From Petrolisthes cinctipes (taxonomy: Eukaryota; Arthropoda; Malacostraca; Decapoda; Porcellanidae), in contig JAWQEG010003784.1 of the NCBI GenBank assembly GCA_033782935.1, positions 1-64,000 on the forward strand: a stretch of DNA of 64,000 nucleotides, read 5' to 3'. Shown here in pieces: positions 24,181 to 35,906 of this stretch. A model generated the notes under the pieces. The model was not told the origin of the DNA. It made no database searches and saw nothing but the letters and a program-made list of their open reading frames with translations. Each line of letters begins with the position of its first letter. Position 1 is the stretch's first letter. The position numbers and the translations under genes were made by a program.

Positions 24181-27100
24181 GTGTTGTTGTTGTTGTTGTT
24201 GTTGAAATTCCTCAAGCTGTCTGGCCGAACAGCCCCGAGCTCTTGAGGAAGGTTATGGCTTGAACCGGGCTTTTCCACAGTGCCCTCAGTGAGTGTATCT
24301 TGTGTTGTTGGCGAGTGTCGTTGTGTTCGTTGCAGTCTTCCATAATGTGTTTAATAGAGTGGGGTGCTGTGTTGCATCCTGGGCAGGTATCTATGATGGC
24401 TCTATCTAGTTTCTTTTGATTTGTCAGAAGAGCCGGATGGTGGCCGTTTCTCAACCTGGCCAGGTGGACTCTGTCTTCGCAGGGAAGGGAGGATTCTGAT
24501 GGGTGGATGTCAGGGGGTCGTGCATGCAGCAGGGTGTTGTTTTTAAGTTTTTTGATGGATTGGTGGGTGATTTGAGTGTGGATGTGTTTTGGGAGGCTGG
24601 TTTGGGGTGGGCAGGGTGTAAGAGATGATAGTATTTGTGTATGGTATTGTGTACTGGGGGTTGTTTTGATGTTTCTTGGCATCTCTGGGTGTTTTGCCAT
24701 GTAGTGTAGTGGGTGGTGTAGATTTCTGGAGGCTGCAGCAAATGTTTGTGTGCCTCTCATGTCAAGGTGGTCCTTAATCTTGAGGATTTTGGTTTCGTGG
24801 GTAAGTGGTCTGTGAGTGTGGTAGCTGTGCAGCTTGTGATTGTCTTTAGGGCTCTGTTCTGTATGGTTTGAAGGGTGTTGTGATGAGTCTCAGTAAGGTT
24901 TGAAGCCCAGGCAGGGCTTGCATAATCCATCACTGATCGGATATATTGTTTGTACACTGTGGTTGTGGTTTCTTTGGTGTGTCCAAATGTTGTGCTGGTA
25001 AGTGATCTGAGGGCCGTAAGTCTTTGCATGCATTTGTTTTTGATGGTTGTGATGTGTTGTTTGAATGTCATGGATGTATTGTATATTATGCCAAGTATTT
25101 TGGGTGTGTGTGTGTGTGTGGTATAGGTGTGTTGTTTATGGTGAGGTGTGGTGTGTAGTGGTGTTCTGCGTTCCAGTTGATGAGAAGCGTGGCTGTTGAC
25201 TTGGTGGGTGCTATTTTAAGTCTGTTTGTGGTGAACCAGGCATTAAGTGTGTTGAGGTAGGGTTGGAGGATGTGAGTGGCTGTGTCTGCATTTTTGTGTG
25301 TACATGTGAGTGTTATGTCGTCTGCGTAGGAGGCTACTTGTATTTGTGGTGTCTGGGGTATTGGTAGGTCGTGCATGTATAAGTTGAAAAGGTTGGGTGA
25401 GAGTACTGAGCCTTGGAGGACGCTGTTGGTGAAGCTTTTTATGTTAGATGATTGACCAGCATGTGTAACATGGGCTATTCTTCCTCCTAAGAAGCTGGTT
25501 AGCCATCTTTTTGTATTGTTGTGCATATTTGTGTTGTATATTTTGTTTGTGAGGTTGTGGCGGGGGATGGCATCAAGTGCTTTACTAATGTCCAGTGTGA
25601 CTAGGAGTGTTCTGTGTGGGGGTCTATCTGAGTTGATGCCATCATAAATTCTTTGTGTGAGGTCTGTAAGAAGGGTGTTTGTTGAGTGTAGTGGTCTGAA
25701 ACCATGTTGTGTGGATGCAAGGGGAATGTGTGGTGTGATTTGGGTGATGATGAGGCGTTCAATAACCTTGGAGGGGGTGCAAAGGAGGGTAATGGGGCGG
25801 TGTTATGAGGGTAGTGTGGGGTCTTTGTTGGGTTTGGGGATAGTGATGATGTTTCCGTGTTTCCAGATGTTGGGTATTGTGTTGTGTGAGTAGCTGTAGT
25901 TTGCTATGTTAGTGAGTGCTTGTATGCCTTGTGGTCCGAGGTGTTTGAGGTGAATGTTACTGATGTTGTCTGGGCCACAGGCAGGTGAGTGTTTGAGGTT
26001 GTGGATGATGTGGTTTGTTTGATGGTTTGTGAATGGTGTATGGACTGAATCAGTGGGGAAGTATTTCCTGCATCTGATGACTCGTCGGTCTTCAGGGTGC
26101 GGGTGAAGGTGGCTGGTGTGGGAAAAGTGCTGGATGAGGGTGTTTGCTTGTTGTTTGTTTGAGGGTATGATGTTTGTTGTTGTGATGGCTGCGTGTGATT
26201 GTGTAGTGTTGTTGTTGGATAGTGTGATGCTGTTTAGTGTTTTGTAAAATTTTCTGGTGTTTGTTTTGTGATCCAGTGTGTTGACAAACCTTTGCCAATT
26301 TAGTGTTTTCTGTTCTTTGATTTTGTTGTTTATTTGTGTGTTTAGTGTTTGTATTTGGTGTACTGTGTGATGTGTGAGTGGAGTTGGGGGTGAGTGTTTC
26401 AGTGTGTCTCGTTGTCTGATGAGGCCCTGAATTTCTGTTGTAAAGTTGGGGTTGTATTTTCTTCTGTTGCCTCTAGGGATGTGTTTGTTGTTTGCGGTTT
26501 GTATGATTGTGTTGAATTTTTGTATGGTAGTGTTGATGTTTGTGATGGGTGTATTGTTCAGTTTTTCAAGCTGATCTTCTGTGTCTGTAGTGAAGATGTC
26601 CCAGTTGGCTTTGGTGTAGTTAGTGTATGTGTGTCTGTGGCCAGCTGGAGTGATTCTTGATTTAGTTGTTGTTGTTGAAGTTCCTCAAGCTGTCTGGCCG
26701 AACAGCCCCGAGTTCTTGAGGAAGGCTATGGCTTGAACCGGGCTTTCCCACAGTGCCCTCAGTGAGTGTATCTTGTGTTGTTGGCGAGTGTCGTTGTGTT
26801 CGTTGCAGTCTTCCATGATGTGTTTAATAGAGTGGGGTGCTGTGTTGCATCCTGGGCAGGTTTCTGTGATGGCTCTGTCTAGTTTCTTTTGATATGTTAA
26901 AAGAGCCGGATGGTGGCCGTTTCTCAACCTGGCCAGGTGGACTCTGTCTTCGCGGGGTAGGGAGAATTCTGATGGGTGGATGTCAGGGGGTCGTGCATGC
27001 AGCAGGGTGTTGTTTTTAAGTTTTTTGATGGATTGGTGGGTGATTTGAGTGTGGATGTGTTTTTTGAGGCTGGTTTGGGGTGGGCAGGGTGTAAGGGATG

Positions 27101-28563
27101 ATAATATTTGTGTATGGTATCGTGTGCTGGGGGTTGTTTTGATGTTTCTTGGCATCTCTGGGTGTTTTACCATGTAGTGTAGTGGGTGGTGTAGATTTCT
27201 GGAGGCTGCGGCAAATGTTTGTGTGCCTCTCATGTCAAGGTGGTCCTTAATCTTGAGGATTTTGGTTTCGTGGTGTAAGTGATCTGTAGGTGTGGTAGCT
27301 GTGCAGCCTGTAATTATTCTTAGGGCTCTGTTTTGTATGGTCTGTTGAATTAGTTGTGATAATGATTGGGAGGTGGTCAGAGCCGAGTGTGTTGACTACC
27401 CTCCATGATGTTCTGGGTGCTAGGTTGGGGGAGCAGAAGGTGATGTCAGGTGATGTTGGTTGGTAGAGGGCTTGATGAGGGATGTGGGTGTGTTGGTGTG
27501 TGTTGTTTAGTGTGATGAGGTTGTCTGTTTGGGAGAGGATTTCAAGTCCTCTGTTAGTGTCTGGGTTGTTGATATACCAGGCCGATGTCTTGGCGTTGAA
27601 GTCACCACCTAGGATGAGGTTGGCTGGTGATTTGTTGGAGTTGGGGGGTGAAGTTATGGGGAACTGTTGGGCTGGTTTGAGGGGGGATGTATATGTTGGC
27701 TATTGTGGTGCTTGTTGTTTTGCCGGTGCGTATTTTGATGGCCTGAATTTCTGTGATGGTGTCGTGATGGGGGAGAAGGGATTTGAGATGTGCACTGGTT
27801 TCTGTATAGTTGATAGATTTGTGGATTAAGATGATGAGTCCGCCGCCATTGCCGTTGGTTCGATCTTGTCTGATGGTGGTGTAGTTGGGGAATGTAAGTG
27901 TTTTGTGTGTGTTATGTAATCTGGTTTCTTGTACGATGGCAATGTGTATGTTGTGTTGTATGATGAAGTGTGTGAGTTCTTGTTTTTTGGTGTTAATGCC
28001 ATCGATATTTATTTGTAGTTTGTTTATGTTGTGGGTGCGGTGTGTGTTGTGTGCTGCTGCGTTAGGGTGGGGAGGGGGGGTCTTTGTCGGGGTTGGGGAT
28101 CTGGGTGGTGGTGGCGGCTGTGTGGGTGATGGTGTTGAGAGTAAGGGTGGTCGGGGTAGGAGTGGTGGTGTGGGTAGTGGAAGACGAGTCTATGTGTTTG
28201 TGAAGTGTTGTTTGGAGGCGGGTGTTGTATTTGTGGGGTGGGTCCAGTTTTTGCAAGGGCTGCGATGAACTGAGCCCGTTGTCTGTTTGTTGGATTTTGA
28301 GCATGTTGGACATGTGTGTTTGTTGGTGGGTCCTGGGTTGCTCTCGGTGTCTCCGGCTAGAAGGAGGAGCCGAGAAATGACAGCCGGAGGATCATTTCTC
28401 GGTGGTGGAAAAATGTGTGATTGTGTGTGTTGTGTGAGGGGTGTGGTAATTGCCTGGGTGACCGAAGCCTTTCCCAGGAGTTCGCGCCTCCCTGATGGGG
28501 TTTGGCTCCCATAGCTTCTTGCAGCCTTGAGGGGTGGTCCCGCGGCGTAGATGTTGCTACTCC
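24181..28563 (-). pseudogene. I/Jockey-like LINE, nearly full-length ORF with 2A-like motif, damaged
   Basis: On the minus strand, in order: an N-terminal stretch ending RLLLLAGDTESNPGP (2A-like, 28328-28354), a CPTC cysteine pair, an APE endonuclease (VQETRL; end motif GSDHLPIII near 27390), then a spacer and a reverse transcriptase with CGPDNISNIHLKHLG, TLDISKALDAIPR, LQGSVLSPNLFNLYMHDLP and catalytic YADD (25317-25328). The C-terminal zinc knuckle [18 protein letters not shown] follows. The 3' tail is (CAA)n at about 24182-24204. Several stops and frameshifts are present (for example near 25800 and 24757). A second, 5'-truncated copy is inserted at 26665-27343. Confidence 0.88.
26665..27343 (-). 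pseudogene. Nested 3' fragment of the same LINE family
   Basis: Nearly identical to 24190-24860: an open 182-residue C-terminal frame (26685-27233) with [18 protein letters not shown], ending in (CAA)n. Flanking TTGAATTAG (about 27344) and TTGATTTAG (about 26656) look like an imperfect target duplication. Sequence on either side continues the endonuclease and the linker of the host LINE. Confidence 0.88.
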
Positions 28564-28815
28564 AGGACCGTGTGTGGGTGTTGTGCCATGTAGTGTAGTG
28601 GATGGTGTGTGTTTGTGGAGGCCGCAGCAGCATGTGTGTGTGTGTGTGTTTGTGTGCCTCTCATGTCAAGATGGTCTTTGATTTTGAGGACTTTGGTTTC
28701 ATGGTGTAAGTGGTCTGTAGGTGTGGTAGCTGTGCTGCCTGTGATTATCTTTGGGGCTTTTTTCTGTATGGTCAGTAAGGTGTTGTGACGAGTCTCGCCT
28801 TTCCCTGGCATTTCC
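28564..28815 (-). pseudogene. Further LINE fragment upstream of the main copy
   Basis: The minus strand reads THNTLLTIQKKAP-like and DHLDMRGTQ residues homologous to the junction of reverse transcriptase and C-terminal domain. It breaks off where the main copy's 5' end begins, so it is the interrupted host of that insertion or an older duplicate. Confidence 0.75.
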
Positions 28816-29214
28816 ATTTTAGTCCGAGCGATGGTTAAGTAGAACCTGGCACTGAATCATATATAAGATTTTATGACTGATCTTGTATAGTCGTGGTCAA
28901 TAATAATCATCCACATATGGGTATCTCAAACAATTTACTGTCTAATGTTTTCACTTTCACAAATAATGTTATTGTTTTAAGTAGTGTGTAGCTGCTTGTA
29001 GTAAATTAAAAGATGGTATACTCTGTCCAGCCTAAGGTGGCAGAGAAGCCTTGCCTCTCTGGGACATTCCTGGATGTATCTGATTGGCAGATGATGGAAA
29101 GGGGATGTTTCGAGTACTTTTTGCCACACCATGGGTCACACACATACACACACATACACATACGTCGCATAGCGGTGAGTTAATCTCAGTGACCTGACCT
29201 TCCTTCTTCCCTCC

Positions 29215-29254
<40 letters not shown>

Positions 29255-29678
29255 TTCACGATTCATCCACAACCTCTCCTTTTCTAAATTCTATAATCTA
29301 ATGATATTTTATCCCACATAAAAGTATAATCTAATGATATTTTATCCCACATATCATATACATGATATATTTAGATTAATGGCATTACGGTATATAATAT
29401 TTTTTTTAAATTCCATTTATTTATTCTTTCATTATCAGTAGCATGCATCATAAGTTATTTCACTTTCTTTATTCCTCATTTGTTACCTTCATCTAAGTTT
29501 CTCTCTCTTACTGCCTTAGGCCATATTCTAATCTCAGGTCCCTATAGGCGCCTGTCAACTTGCTGTGTCGGTTTGTCAATACACACACACACACACACAC
29601 ACACACCACTCCTTGCCCAGTCCTGCTGCTTTGTTTGGCCATGGTTTTGAAATATATTAACCTTTTTGTGTAAGTAGT
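28816..29678. other. Non-coding flank with dispersed repeats
   Basis: Holds one ~55-bp TTTTAAGTAGTGTGTAGC unit (28969-29020) that runs into TACTCTGTCCAGCCTAAGG (inverted at about 35845), a (CT)n run at 29219-29250, a duplicated ATAATCTAATGATATTTTAT near 29290-29345 and an (AC)n run at 29581-29605. No gene is seen. Confidence 0.7.
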
Positions 29679-30079
29679 TGTTCGTCTCTGCTCTGAGGTC
29701 CACCTAGTAAGGCTAGGCAGGAGAGGGCCTTGCTGTGACTGTAGCAAGACGTAGGTTGCACAAGGAAATCCAGGGAGTACGAGTAACACATATATTAGGA
29801 GTAGGACAGTGTTACAACACGAGTACAAGAATATACAGAGAAAGGCGTCACTGTAGAGTAAGTGACCGCCTAGGGCTAAGCTCTGTGTACCAACACTCTC
29901 GGTTATGTATTCTTCCGCCGGAAGGCCGGAAGTAAGTAATAGTTGCCAGCACTCGCTACACAGTATGAATGTAGAGTTGGTGGATGTATATCTGTGTGTC
30001 TGGCATGTTTACTGTGTCGTGTGATATGTATACGTGTAGGTGCATGTCTTGTTTATACATCCTGTATTATATATCCACA
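29679..30079 (-). repeat. 3' LTR of the Gypsy element
   Basis: 401 bases, TGTTCGTCTCTG...ATATCCACA on the plus strand. The last codons and stop of the integrase frame (30067) lie inside it. Confidence 0.95.
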
Positions 30080-31098
30080 CCTCCCTCCCCTCTCACGCTC
30101 GTAGCATTGTCTCGAGCGGACTGGTTTCCAATGAGCCTAGATGAACGACGTGGGGCATTGGGGGGGTTATGTACTGAGGACTGATTTTCTTCGTCCGAGC
30201 AAGGGGCCACAGGGATTTGTAAAGGGGTATCACTGTTACTAGGAGATGGAACTGGACGGAGATGCCGACGATTCCGCCACCAGACTCTGCCACTAGGAAG
30301 GCGTACCTCGTAATTCCTGTGCCTGCCATGGCCCATTACTTCCCCAACCTTGTCCCAGCGGTGTGAAGTAGGGTCCTGGATCCTCACACGTTGTCCAACA
30401 CACAACCTGGGAAGGGGGCGGGCCTGCTCGTCGTACTGACGTTGGACCTGGTCAGCACGGGCGGCAACTCTGCGGTCATAATCCTCAGTTCTGGTCTGCC
30501 ACTCCCGGGAGAAGGACTCTGGGTGGGCCGGGAGGCATGTGCGTAGGGGCTGACCATATAGAACTTGGGCGGGGGAACGTCCAGCAGGTGTAGGGGTGTT
30601 GCGTAACTCCAACAGGCCTCTGTCGAACTTCTCGCAGTCAATGTTTCCTGTGGGCGCTGTCTTGAGTATCAGGTGCTTAACTGCTTTGACTGCTGCCTCG
30701 GCATGACCATTAGACTGGGGGTAATGTGGTGAGGTTACTGTGTGATGGACGCCCCAGCGTTCTGTGAAGCTCTTGAAGTCATTGCTGGTGAAGGGAGGTC
30801 CGCCGTCAGTTCGCAATCGTAAGGGGACTCCAACTTCACGGAAGTAGCGGCAAAACATCCGGATCACTCTGGCGGATGTAGTATCATGGCCGCATGGGAC
30901 AACCACAGGCCATCCAGAGAGTCTGTCTGCGATTACCAAGAATGACTTCCACGCCACCTGGAAGAAGTCGGCAGACACGGACTCAAAAGGCATTGTAGGA
31001 TGATCGTCACATCTGATGGGTTCCTGTTGCTGGCTTGGTTGCAGACGTTGACATGACTCACAAGCTTCGACTGTATTCTTGATGTCAGAGTCAATGCC
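30067..31098 (-). pseudogene. Gypsy integrase lacking its zinc-binding N-terminus
   Basis: The open frame 30067-30993 continues upstream as PGIDSDIKNTVEACESC to about 31080. The core shows VSADFFQVAWKSFLVIADR, LRTDGGPPFTSNDF and YPQSNGHAEAAVKAVK, i.e. D, D and E positions. A chromo-like C-terminal region (WDKVGEVMGHGRHRNYEV) follows. The paired histidines usual before CESC are missing, and the join with the reverse transcriptase frame carries a TAG at 31107-31109. Without the zinc module the integrase is unlikely to work. Confidence 0.9.
30080..30094 (-). promoter_or_regulatory. Polypurine tract of the Gypsy element
   Basis: GAGAGGGGAGGGAGG on the minus strand directly precedes the 3' LTR; it would prime plus-strand DNA synthesis. 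Confidence 0.85.
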
Positions 31099-31108
31099 AG
31101 GCTAGGGT

Positions 31109-33223
31109 TCATCTTCGTAGGGCGGCGGGAACAAAAATCCTCTGACCATACAGCACCAGCTCTCCATCAGCGTAGAGACTGTCCCGTAGCTTCCAGTATG
31201 GGAGGACATCGTTGTGTATGCCATAACGGTTAGAGGGGAACCCAGAGGACACGCAGGCCAGAAGGCGACCGTAAGCAAGGTCCGCACTTGCTGCTTCCCT
31301 GAGCTCCTGGAGGGTCCTATCGGCATCTACTGTGGTCGATGGTTGGTCCTCGGAGGTGGTATTGGTGGCACTGGTGATGCTTCTGACATGTGCCGCAGCC
31401 TCGCTACACTCGGTCTCGTCCTGTGACGTGGGGCGGCTGACTGGGGCTCGTGAAAGTGCGTCGGGAATACACAGCTGCTTCCCTGCACGCCACACTGCTG
31501 TAAAGATGTATTGCGAAACCTTCTCCTTCAGCCGTTGGAGGCGGGGGTTCTCGACTGCATCTAAGGTGTAAGAATTTACTATAGGAATGAGCGGTCGGTG
31601 GTCAGGTAGAGTCTGCACTTGGACATGGCCCAGGTGACAGGTGGCATAGCGTGTCTCAGCATCTGTTAAGAATCTTGATCCACACTGAACAAGACGCATC
31701 TGTCCCTGGCCGTGGTCCTGTAGGAGGGCATAACCAATCCCATACAAGCGTGAGGCATCTGTCTGTAGAACCACTGGCAATGACAGTTCAAAGGGTGCTA
31801 GTACAGGTGGTGATGTCAGAGCTTGCTTGACACCCTCGAAGGCCTTGTCATGGTCTGGGGTCCATACGAAAGAGCACCTGGGGCTCATTAGAGGAAGAAG
31901 TGGCTGAGCCTTGGCTGCTATATCTGGGGTGAACTCCGTCAGTTGGTTCACTAGGCCCATGAAGGAGCGAAGATCAGTCAGGTTAGTTGGCTTTGGGAAG
32001 TCTCGTATTGCTGTAACCTTGTCTTCGTCTGCAGAGATGCCTTCCGCTGAAATTTGGTATCCACAGAAGTTGACACTAGCGGCGGCTACCACAAACTTTT
32101 CCTTGTTGAGTGTGATGCCATGGGTGCGACACCTAGTCAACATCTGGTTAATCCGTCCTATGTGCGTGGGTAAGTCCTTGTCATGTAAGAGAATGTCGTC
32201 CACCACTTTAGAACAGTTGGTGATACCCTGGAGAGCCATGTCGCCACGCAGGCAATAGGCATCGCCTGTGGCTGCGAAGCCCATTGGTCCTCTGCGATGC
32301 TTGTATCTCCCATATGGCGTGATGAAGGTGGTAAGGTGCTGGTCCTCCTCTGCGAGTTCCATCTGCCAATACCCATGCAAGGCATCCACTGTCGTGAAAT
32401 ATCTCGCTGAAGGAGTGACACTACGGACTGCTGCAAAGGGCGTAGGCGAAGGATGGGTGGGGCGAGATACTTGGGAGTTGAGTTTGGTCAAATCCACTGT
32501 GATGCGTACGCCGTTGTTCTTAGGAACCAAGACCATTGGGTGGCAGCACTCTGATGGCTCATCCCCAACAGGCGCGATGATTCCTTGCTGTACCATGGAG
32601 TCAATTTCCGTCTTCACCTGATTCTGAAAAGCGAAGGGTATCGACCTGGGTGTGTGTATGGCGAAGGGAACAGCGTCATCCTTGAGGTGGATCTTCATGG
32701 GTTGTCCTGCCATCTTCTTCAGTGGAGCTGTCTTGAGTTCCTCCTTGGAGACCAACACATCGCTGAACTCACGTATGAAGTAGTCCCGTGCAGCTGAAGG
32801 GGTTGCAGTTGCAGGGAGGGGTAGTTCGGTGCATCTGTTGACATGCGTCACAGTGAGGATAGGTTTTGGAAAGTCAGGCAAAATTATGGCCAACTCCTGA
32901 CAATGACCATATGAAAGGAGTGGGACCTGTATTCCCTCATGTACCTGTATGTTGGCAATGCAAGACCTGTTGCCAAGTTTCAAGGTGGCCTGGAAACATC
33001 CCAATGCACGTGCCATCTGCGATCCATCAGCTGTGATTGTGCCCATCAAAGGAGGGGGTAGTAAGCTGTCCTTGTGTATCTCCAGCATCTCTAGGTGCCT
33101 GGTGCCAAGTACTGTAACATCTGCGCCTGTGTCTGGGAGCATCTGTGAACCTCGAAGTCTTGTTATCATAACAAAGTTGCACGTTGACTGGCTTCGGAGA
33201 CTTGTTGTGGGCATTCCCCACAC
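31109..33223 (-). pseudogene. Gypsy pol: protease, reverse transcriptase, RNase H (RNase H shortened)
   Basis: One 704-residue frame. Protease: LPDTGADVTVLG with the catalytic DTG. Reverse transcriptase: GVRITVDLTKLN, FTTVDALHGYWQ, the GPMGFAATGDAY region and catalytic VVDDILLHD. RNase H: LQTDASRLYGIGYALLQ, then ETRYAT is followed after only about 11 residues by DHRPLIPIVNSY. The usual stretch between, which carries a catalytic Glu, is replaced. The frame overlaps gag by about 200 bases in a different phase, which points to ribosomal frameshifting. Confidence 0.92.
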
Positions 33224-34331
33224 GTCGACAGTTGGCCTTCTTCTTGCTGGGAGAAGGGGGAGTTTTACCTGAACCTGAAGTGTTGTATTGTCCTTTGCTC
33301 ATCCTGTTGGCTGACCTGCAACACTTCTCAAAGTGTCCTGTTCTACTGCAAGCTCTACACGGCACATCGTTAGCTGGGCACTTAGGGGCACGGGCCCAAT
33401 GTCCTTGACGTCCGCAGTTAGAGCAGGTACTGTCAGCAGCTGGGCACAACCCAGAACCATGCTGGCGGCGACAGAACTGACAGGAATTGGTGGGTGATGT
33501 GTTATAAGTGTAAGTCTGTTGTGAAGAGGCCTTCTTCTCACGTCGTTGATTCTTCTTATAGGTAGAGACGGCCTTCAGCTGGCTTGGCAAGGCATGTATG
33601 GCAGATGCTGTCATCTTGGTAGCCTCGAATGCCCTGCAACAATTCACAAACTCCTGCAGCGTAGATCCTGCGTTAAGGGAGATGAGGCGTTGCAACAGTT
33701 CTTCGTCCTTTACACCCATTAATAACACCATCTTCAACTGTGTCTCGGCACACGTAACGGGGTCGCCAGTACACAAGTCTACTTCCTCTGCTCGGTTCCT
33801 CAGTCTGACGTAGAACTCACTGAAGGTCTTACCATCTGCTTGTTTGCACCTAAGCAGTTCACGACGATGGAGAGCTTCATTCCACAAACCTTTGAGGTGC
33901 TCTTGCAGACAGTCTAATACCTTCTCAACAGACAGGTGTGTGTCAGGAGGAATACTCAGTGTGTGCTCCAAAATCCTCTGCACGTCTAGGGAAACACACG
34001 TCCTGAGTTTTATTAGCTGCTTCTCGTGGGTCATCTTTTTGAGGTCGATCATCGTGGCGTAGTCCTGCCATCTGCGACGCCACTGCCTGTACACCTGGAA
34101 AGATGCATCTGCCTGCAACGGTGGGGGGTTAGGTACCGTAGGTTTGCTGGTTAAGTTGCCTGCTGTGGTGTTAAGGGGTGGAGGAGACCTGGAGACATAG
34201 GATCTGGTGTCGTTGTAATTAGAGAGGTTAGGTGTAGGAGAAAGACAAACAGGTGTAGACTGGTTGGGCTGCAGGCTGTATGGGGCTGCATGATGTGTCT
34301 GCTGTGCTGAAAGCAGGTTCATCATAGCCAT
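33027..34331 (-). CDS. Gypsy Gag polyprotein
   Basis: A 434-residue frame from the ATG at 34331. A Pro/Ser-rich N-terminal part is followed by an alpha-helical capsid-like region (YRQWRRRWQDYATMIDL; LRNRAEEVDLCTG; LLMGVKDEELLQRLISLN). Cysteine-rich nucleocapsid motifs follow: CQFCRRQHGSGLC, CSNCGRQGHWARAPKC and CRACSRTGHFEKCC. The same frame is open further upstream to about 34437 and encodes an Arg/Glu-rich coiled coil, preceded by a TGA. The real start may therefore lie upstream, behind a frameshift near 34440. Gag would package element RNA in the cytoplasm. Confidence 0.88.
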   Translation of the reverse strand: MAMMNLLSAQQTHHAAPYSLQPNQSTPVCLSPTPNLSNYNDTRSYVSRSPPPLNTTAGNLTSKPTVPNPPPLQADASFQVYRQWRRRWQDYATMIDLKKMTHEKQLIKLRTCVSLDVQRILEHTLSIPPDTHLSVEKVLDCLQEHLKGLWNEALHRRELLRCKQADGKTFSEFYVRLRNRAEEVDLCTGDPVTCAETQLKMVLLMGVKDEELLQRLISLNAGSTLQEFVNCCRAFEATKMTASAIHALPSQLKAVSTYKKNQRREKKASSQQTYTYNTSPTNSCQFCRRQHGSGLCPAADSTCSNCGRQGHWARAPKCPANDVPCRACSRTGHFEKCCRSANRMSKGQYNTSGSGKTPPSPSKKKANCRRVGNAHNKSPKPVNVQLCYDNKTSRFTDAPRHRRRCYSTWHQAPRDAGDTQGQLTTPSFDGHNHS

Positions 34332-34960
34332 AAACCTGTCATTGTCTTCTTTTCTATGCTGTTCCTGTTGATCCCGGCGATCCTCTTCTTCTCTGCGTCG
34401 TCTGTCCTCTTCCCCTCGTCGTAGCTCCTCTTTTCTTTGTCATAGCTCACAGGTGTACTGCCTGTGTGTCACTTTCTTCACTCCCCTCATTTTCATACCA
34501 CGAAATTAAGTCCTTTTGCTGTGACATGGTTTGTGGTATATCCTCTGGTTCGTGTTGAGAAGAGCAGTACACTGTAGTGCTTATTTTCTGTGCAGTTGTT
34601 ACCCTAGTCACTAAAAAACCCGAAAGAGAAGTGGGTTGTAAGTAGTTTCTAGTCTGTGCGTATGTGAGAAGGTACGTGTGTGTGTGCGTGTGGCGGGGTG
34701 GTGGTGGGCGGAGCCTACAGTCCGGACCGCCGCAGCTGCACAGCCACACTCACTCAGTGCCCAACCAGCTGTCGTAGTGGGAGGATGCGTGCCTTGCTCA
34801 CGTCCTCCCTTCTGGCTGGAAATGATCCCGCTTAAGAGCTACGTAATGTACACGAGAAATAATGGGGGAGGGGCACTGATCACTTCACAACACAGCACAA
34901 GCACTAAACACTGTATCGAACACTGCACAAGCACTATTATTCCTTCCCTGGTCCTTGGTA
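34332..34960 (-). other. Gypsy 5' leader
   Basis: About 630 bases between the primer site and the main gag ATG. A short upstream frame (DLISWYENEGSEESDTQAVH, near 34530-34450) may be the original Gag N-terminus, now out of frame. Nothing else recognised. Confidence 0.6.
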
Positions 34961-34972
34961 CTCACTGCGCCA
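34961..34972 (-). promoter_or_regulatory. Primer binding site of the Gypsy element
   Basis: TGGCGCAGTGAG directly adjoins the 5' LTR on the element's strand. It begins with TGG, the complement of a tRNA CCA end. The matching tRNA was not determined; a serine type is possible. Confidence 0.75.
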
Positions 34973-35373
34973 TGTTCGTCTCTGCTCTGAGGTCCACCTA
35001 GTAAGGCTAGGCGGGAGAGGGCCTTGCTGTGACTGTAGCAAGACGTAGGTTGCACAAGGAAATCCAGGGAGTACGAGTAACACATATATTAGGAGTAGGA
35101 CAGTGTTACAACACGAGTACAAGAATATACAGAGAAAGGCGTCACTGTAGAGTAAGTGACCGCCTAGGGCTAAGCTCTGTGTACCAACACTCTCGGTGAT
35201 GTATTCTTCCGCCGGAAGGCCGGAAGTAAGTAATAGTTGCCAGCACTCGCTACACAGTATGAATGTAGAGTTGGTGGATGTATATCTGTGTGTCTGGCAT
35301 GTTTACTGTGTCGTGTGATATGTATATGTGTAGGTGCATGTCTTGTTTATACATCCTGTATTATATATCCACA
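34973..35373 (-). repeat. 5' LTR of the Gypsy element
   Basis: 401 bases, same ends as the 3' LTR. Differences seen are single bases in AGGCRGGAG, CTCGGTKATG and TATAYGTG. Confidence 0.95.
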
Positions 35374-35378
35374 GTAGT

Positions 35379-35869
35379 GAATGTGTGTGTGCGTTTTTTT
35401 CTATATTTTCGTTGCATAAAAACACTCCATTGTGCTTCCGAAAGATAAGTGAAATTAAATGTATAAAAAATTGTACTAAATGGATGAAGAAGCCTTGAAG
35501 TATGCTTTCGAACACGGGAAGTCACAAGGGTTACCCAGAGGTCCTCCAGTTGACCTGTTTTCCTCTCAATGTCGCTCACTTTTTACTACACACTCTATGT
35601 TCAAATCAAGATATTACGAGCTCCAAGTAAATTGTCACTGTGAATTTGACTGTAAGGCTCACACATATCATTTACAATAATGAGTGAGTAATAACAGGCA
35701 TGAATAATGCTTAATTAGCAGAAATATTCATGAAAAAAGGAAGCACTTCTATTTTTCTCGGTGTGCTGAACACCTCTAGCCAATCAGGGAAGCGAAAAAG
35801 TACTTGACCTGCCTACCGCACCTGTAGGGCAGGGCTTCTCCGCCACCTTAGGCTGGACAGAGTATAGTT

Positions 35870-35906
<37 letters not shown>

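Larger units (their letters stand above)
29679..35373 (-). mobile_element. Gypsy-type LTR retrotransposon, recent but internally deleted
   Basis: Two 401-bp LTRs (29679-30079 and 34973-35373) differ at about three positions by eye, and the whole is flanked by GTAGT (29674-29678 and 35374-35378). Gag, protease, reverse transcriptase, RNase H and integrase follow in Gypsy order on the minus strand. RNase H lacks part of its core, and the junction before integrase has lost the zinc-binding module and gained a stop. The insertion is young but should not be autonomous. Confidence 0.95.

Noticed and set aside
27482..28514. Plus-strand frames over the LINE 5' region
   Set aside because: They oppose the minus-strand endonuclease and 2A-bearing frame and show no family motif.
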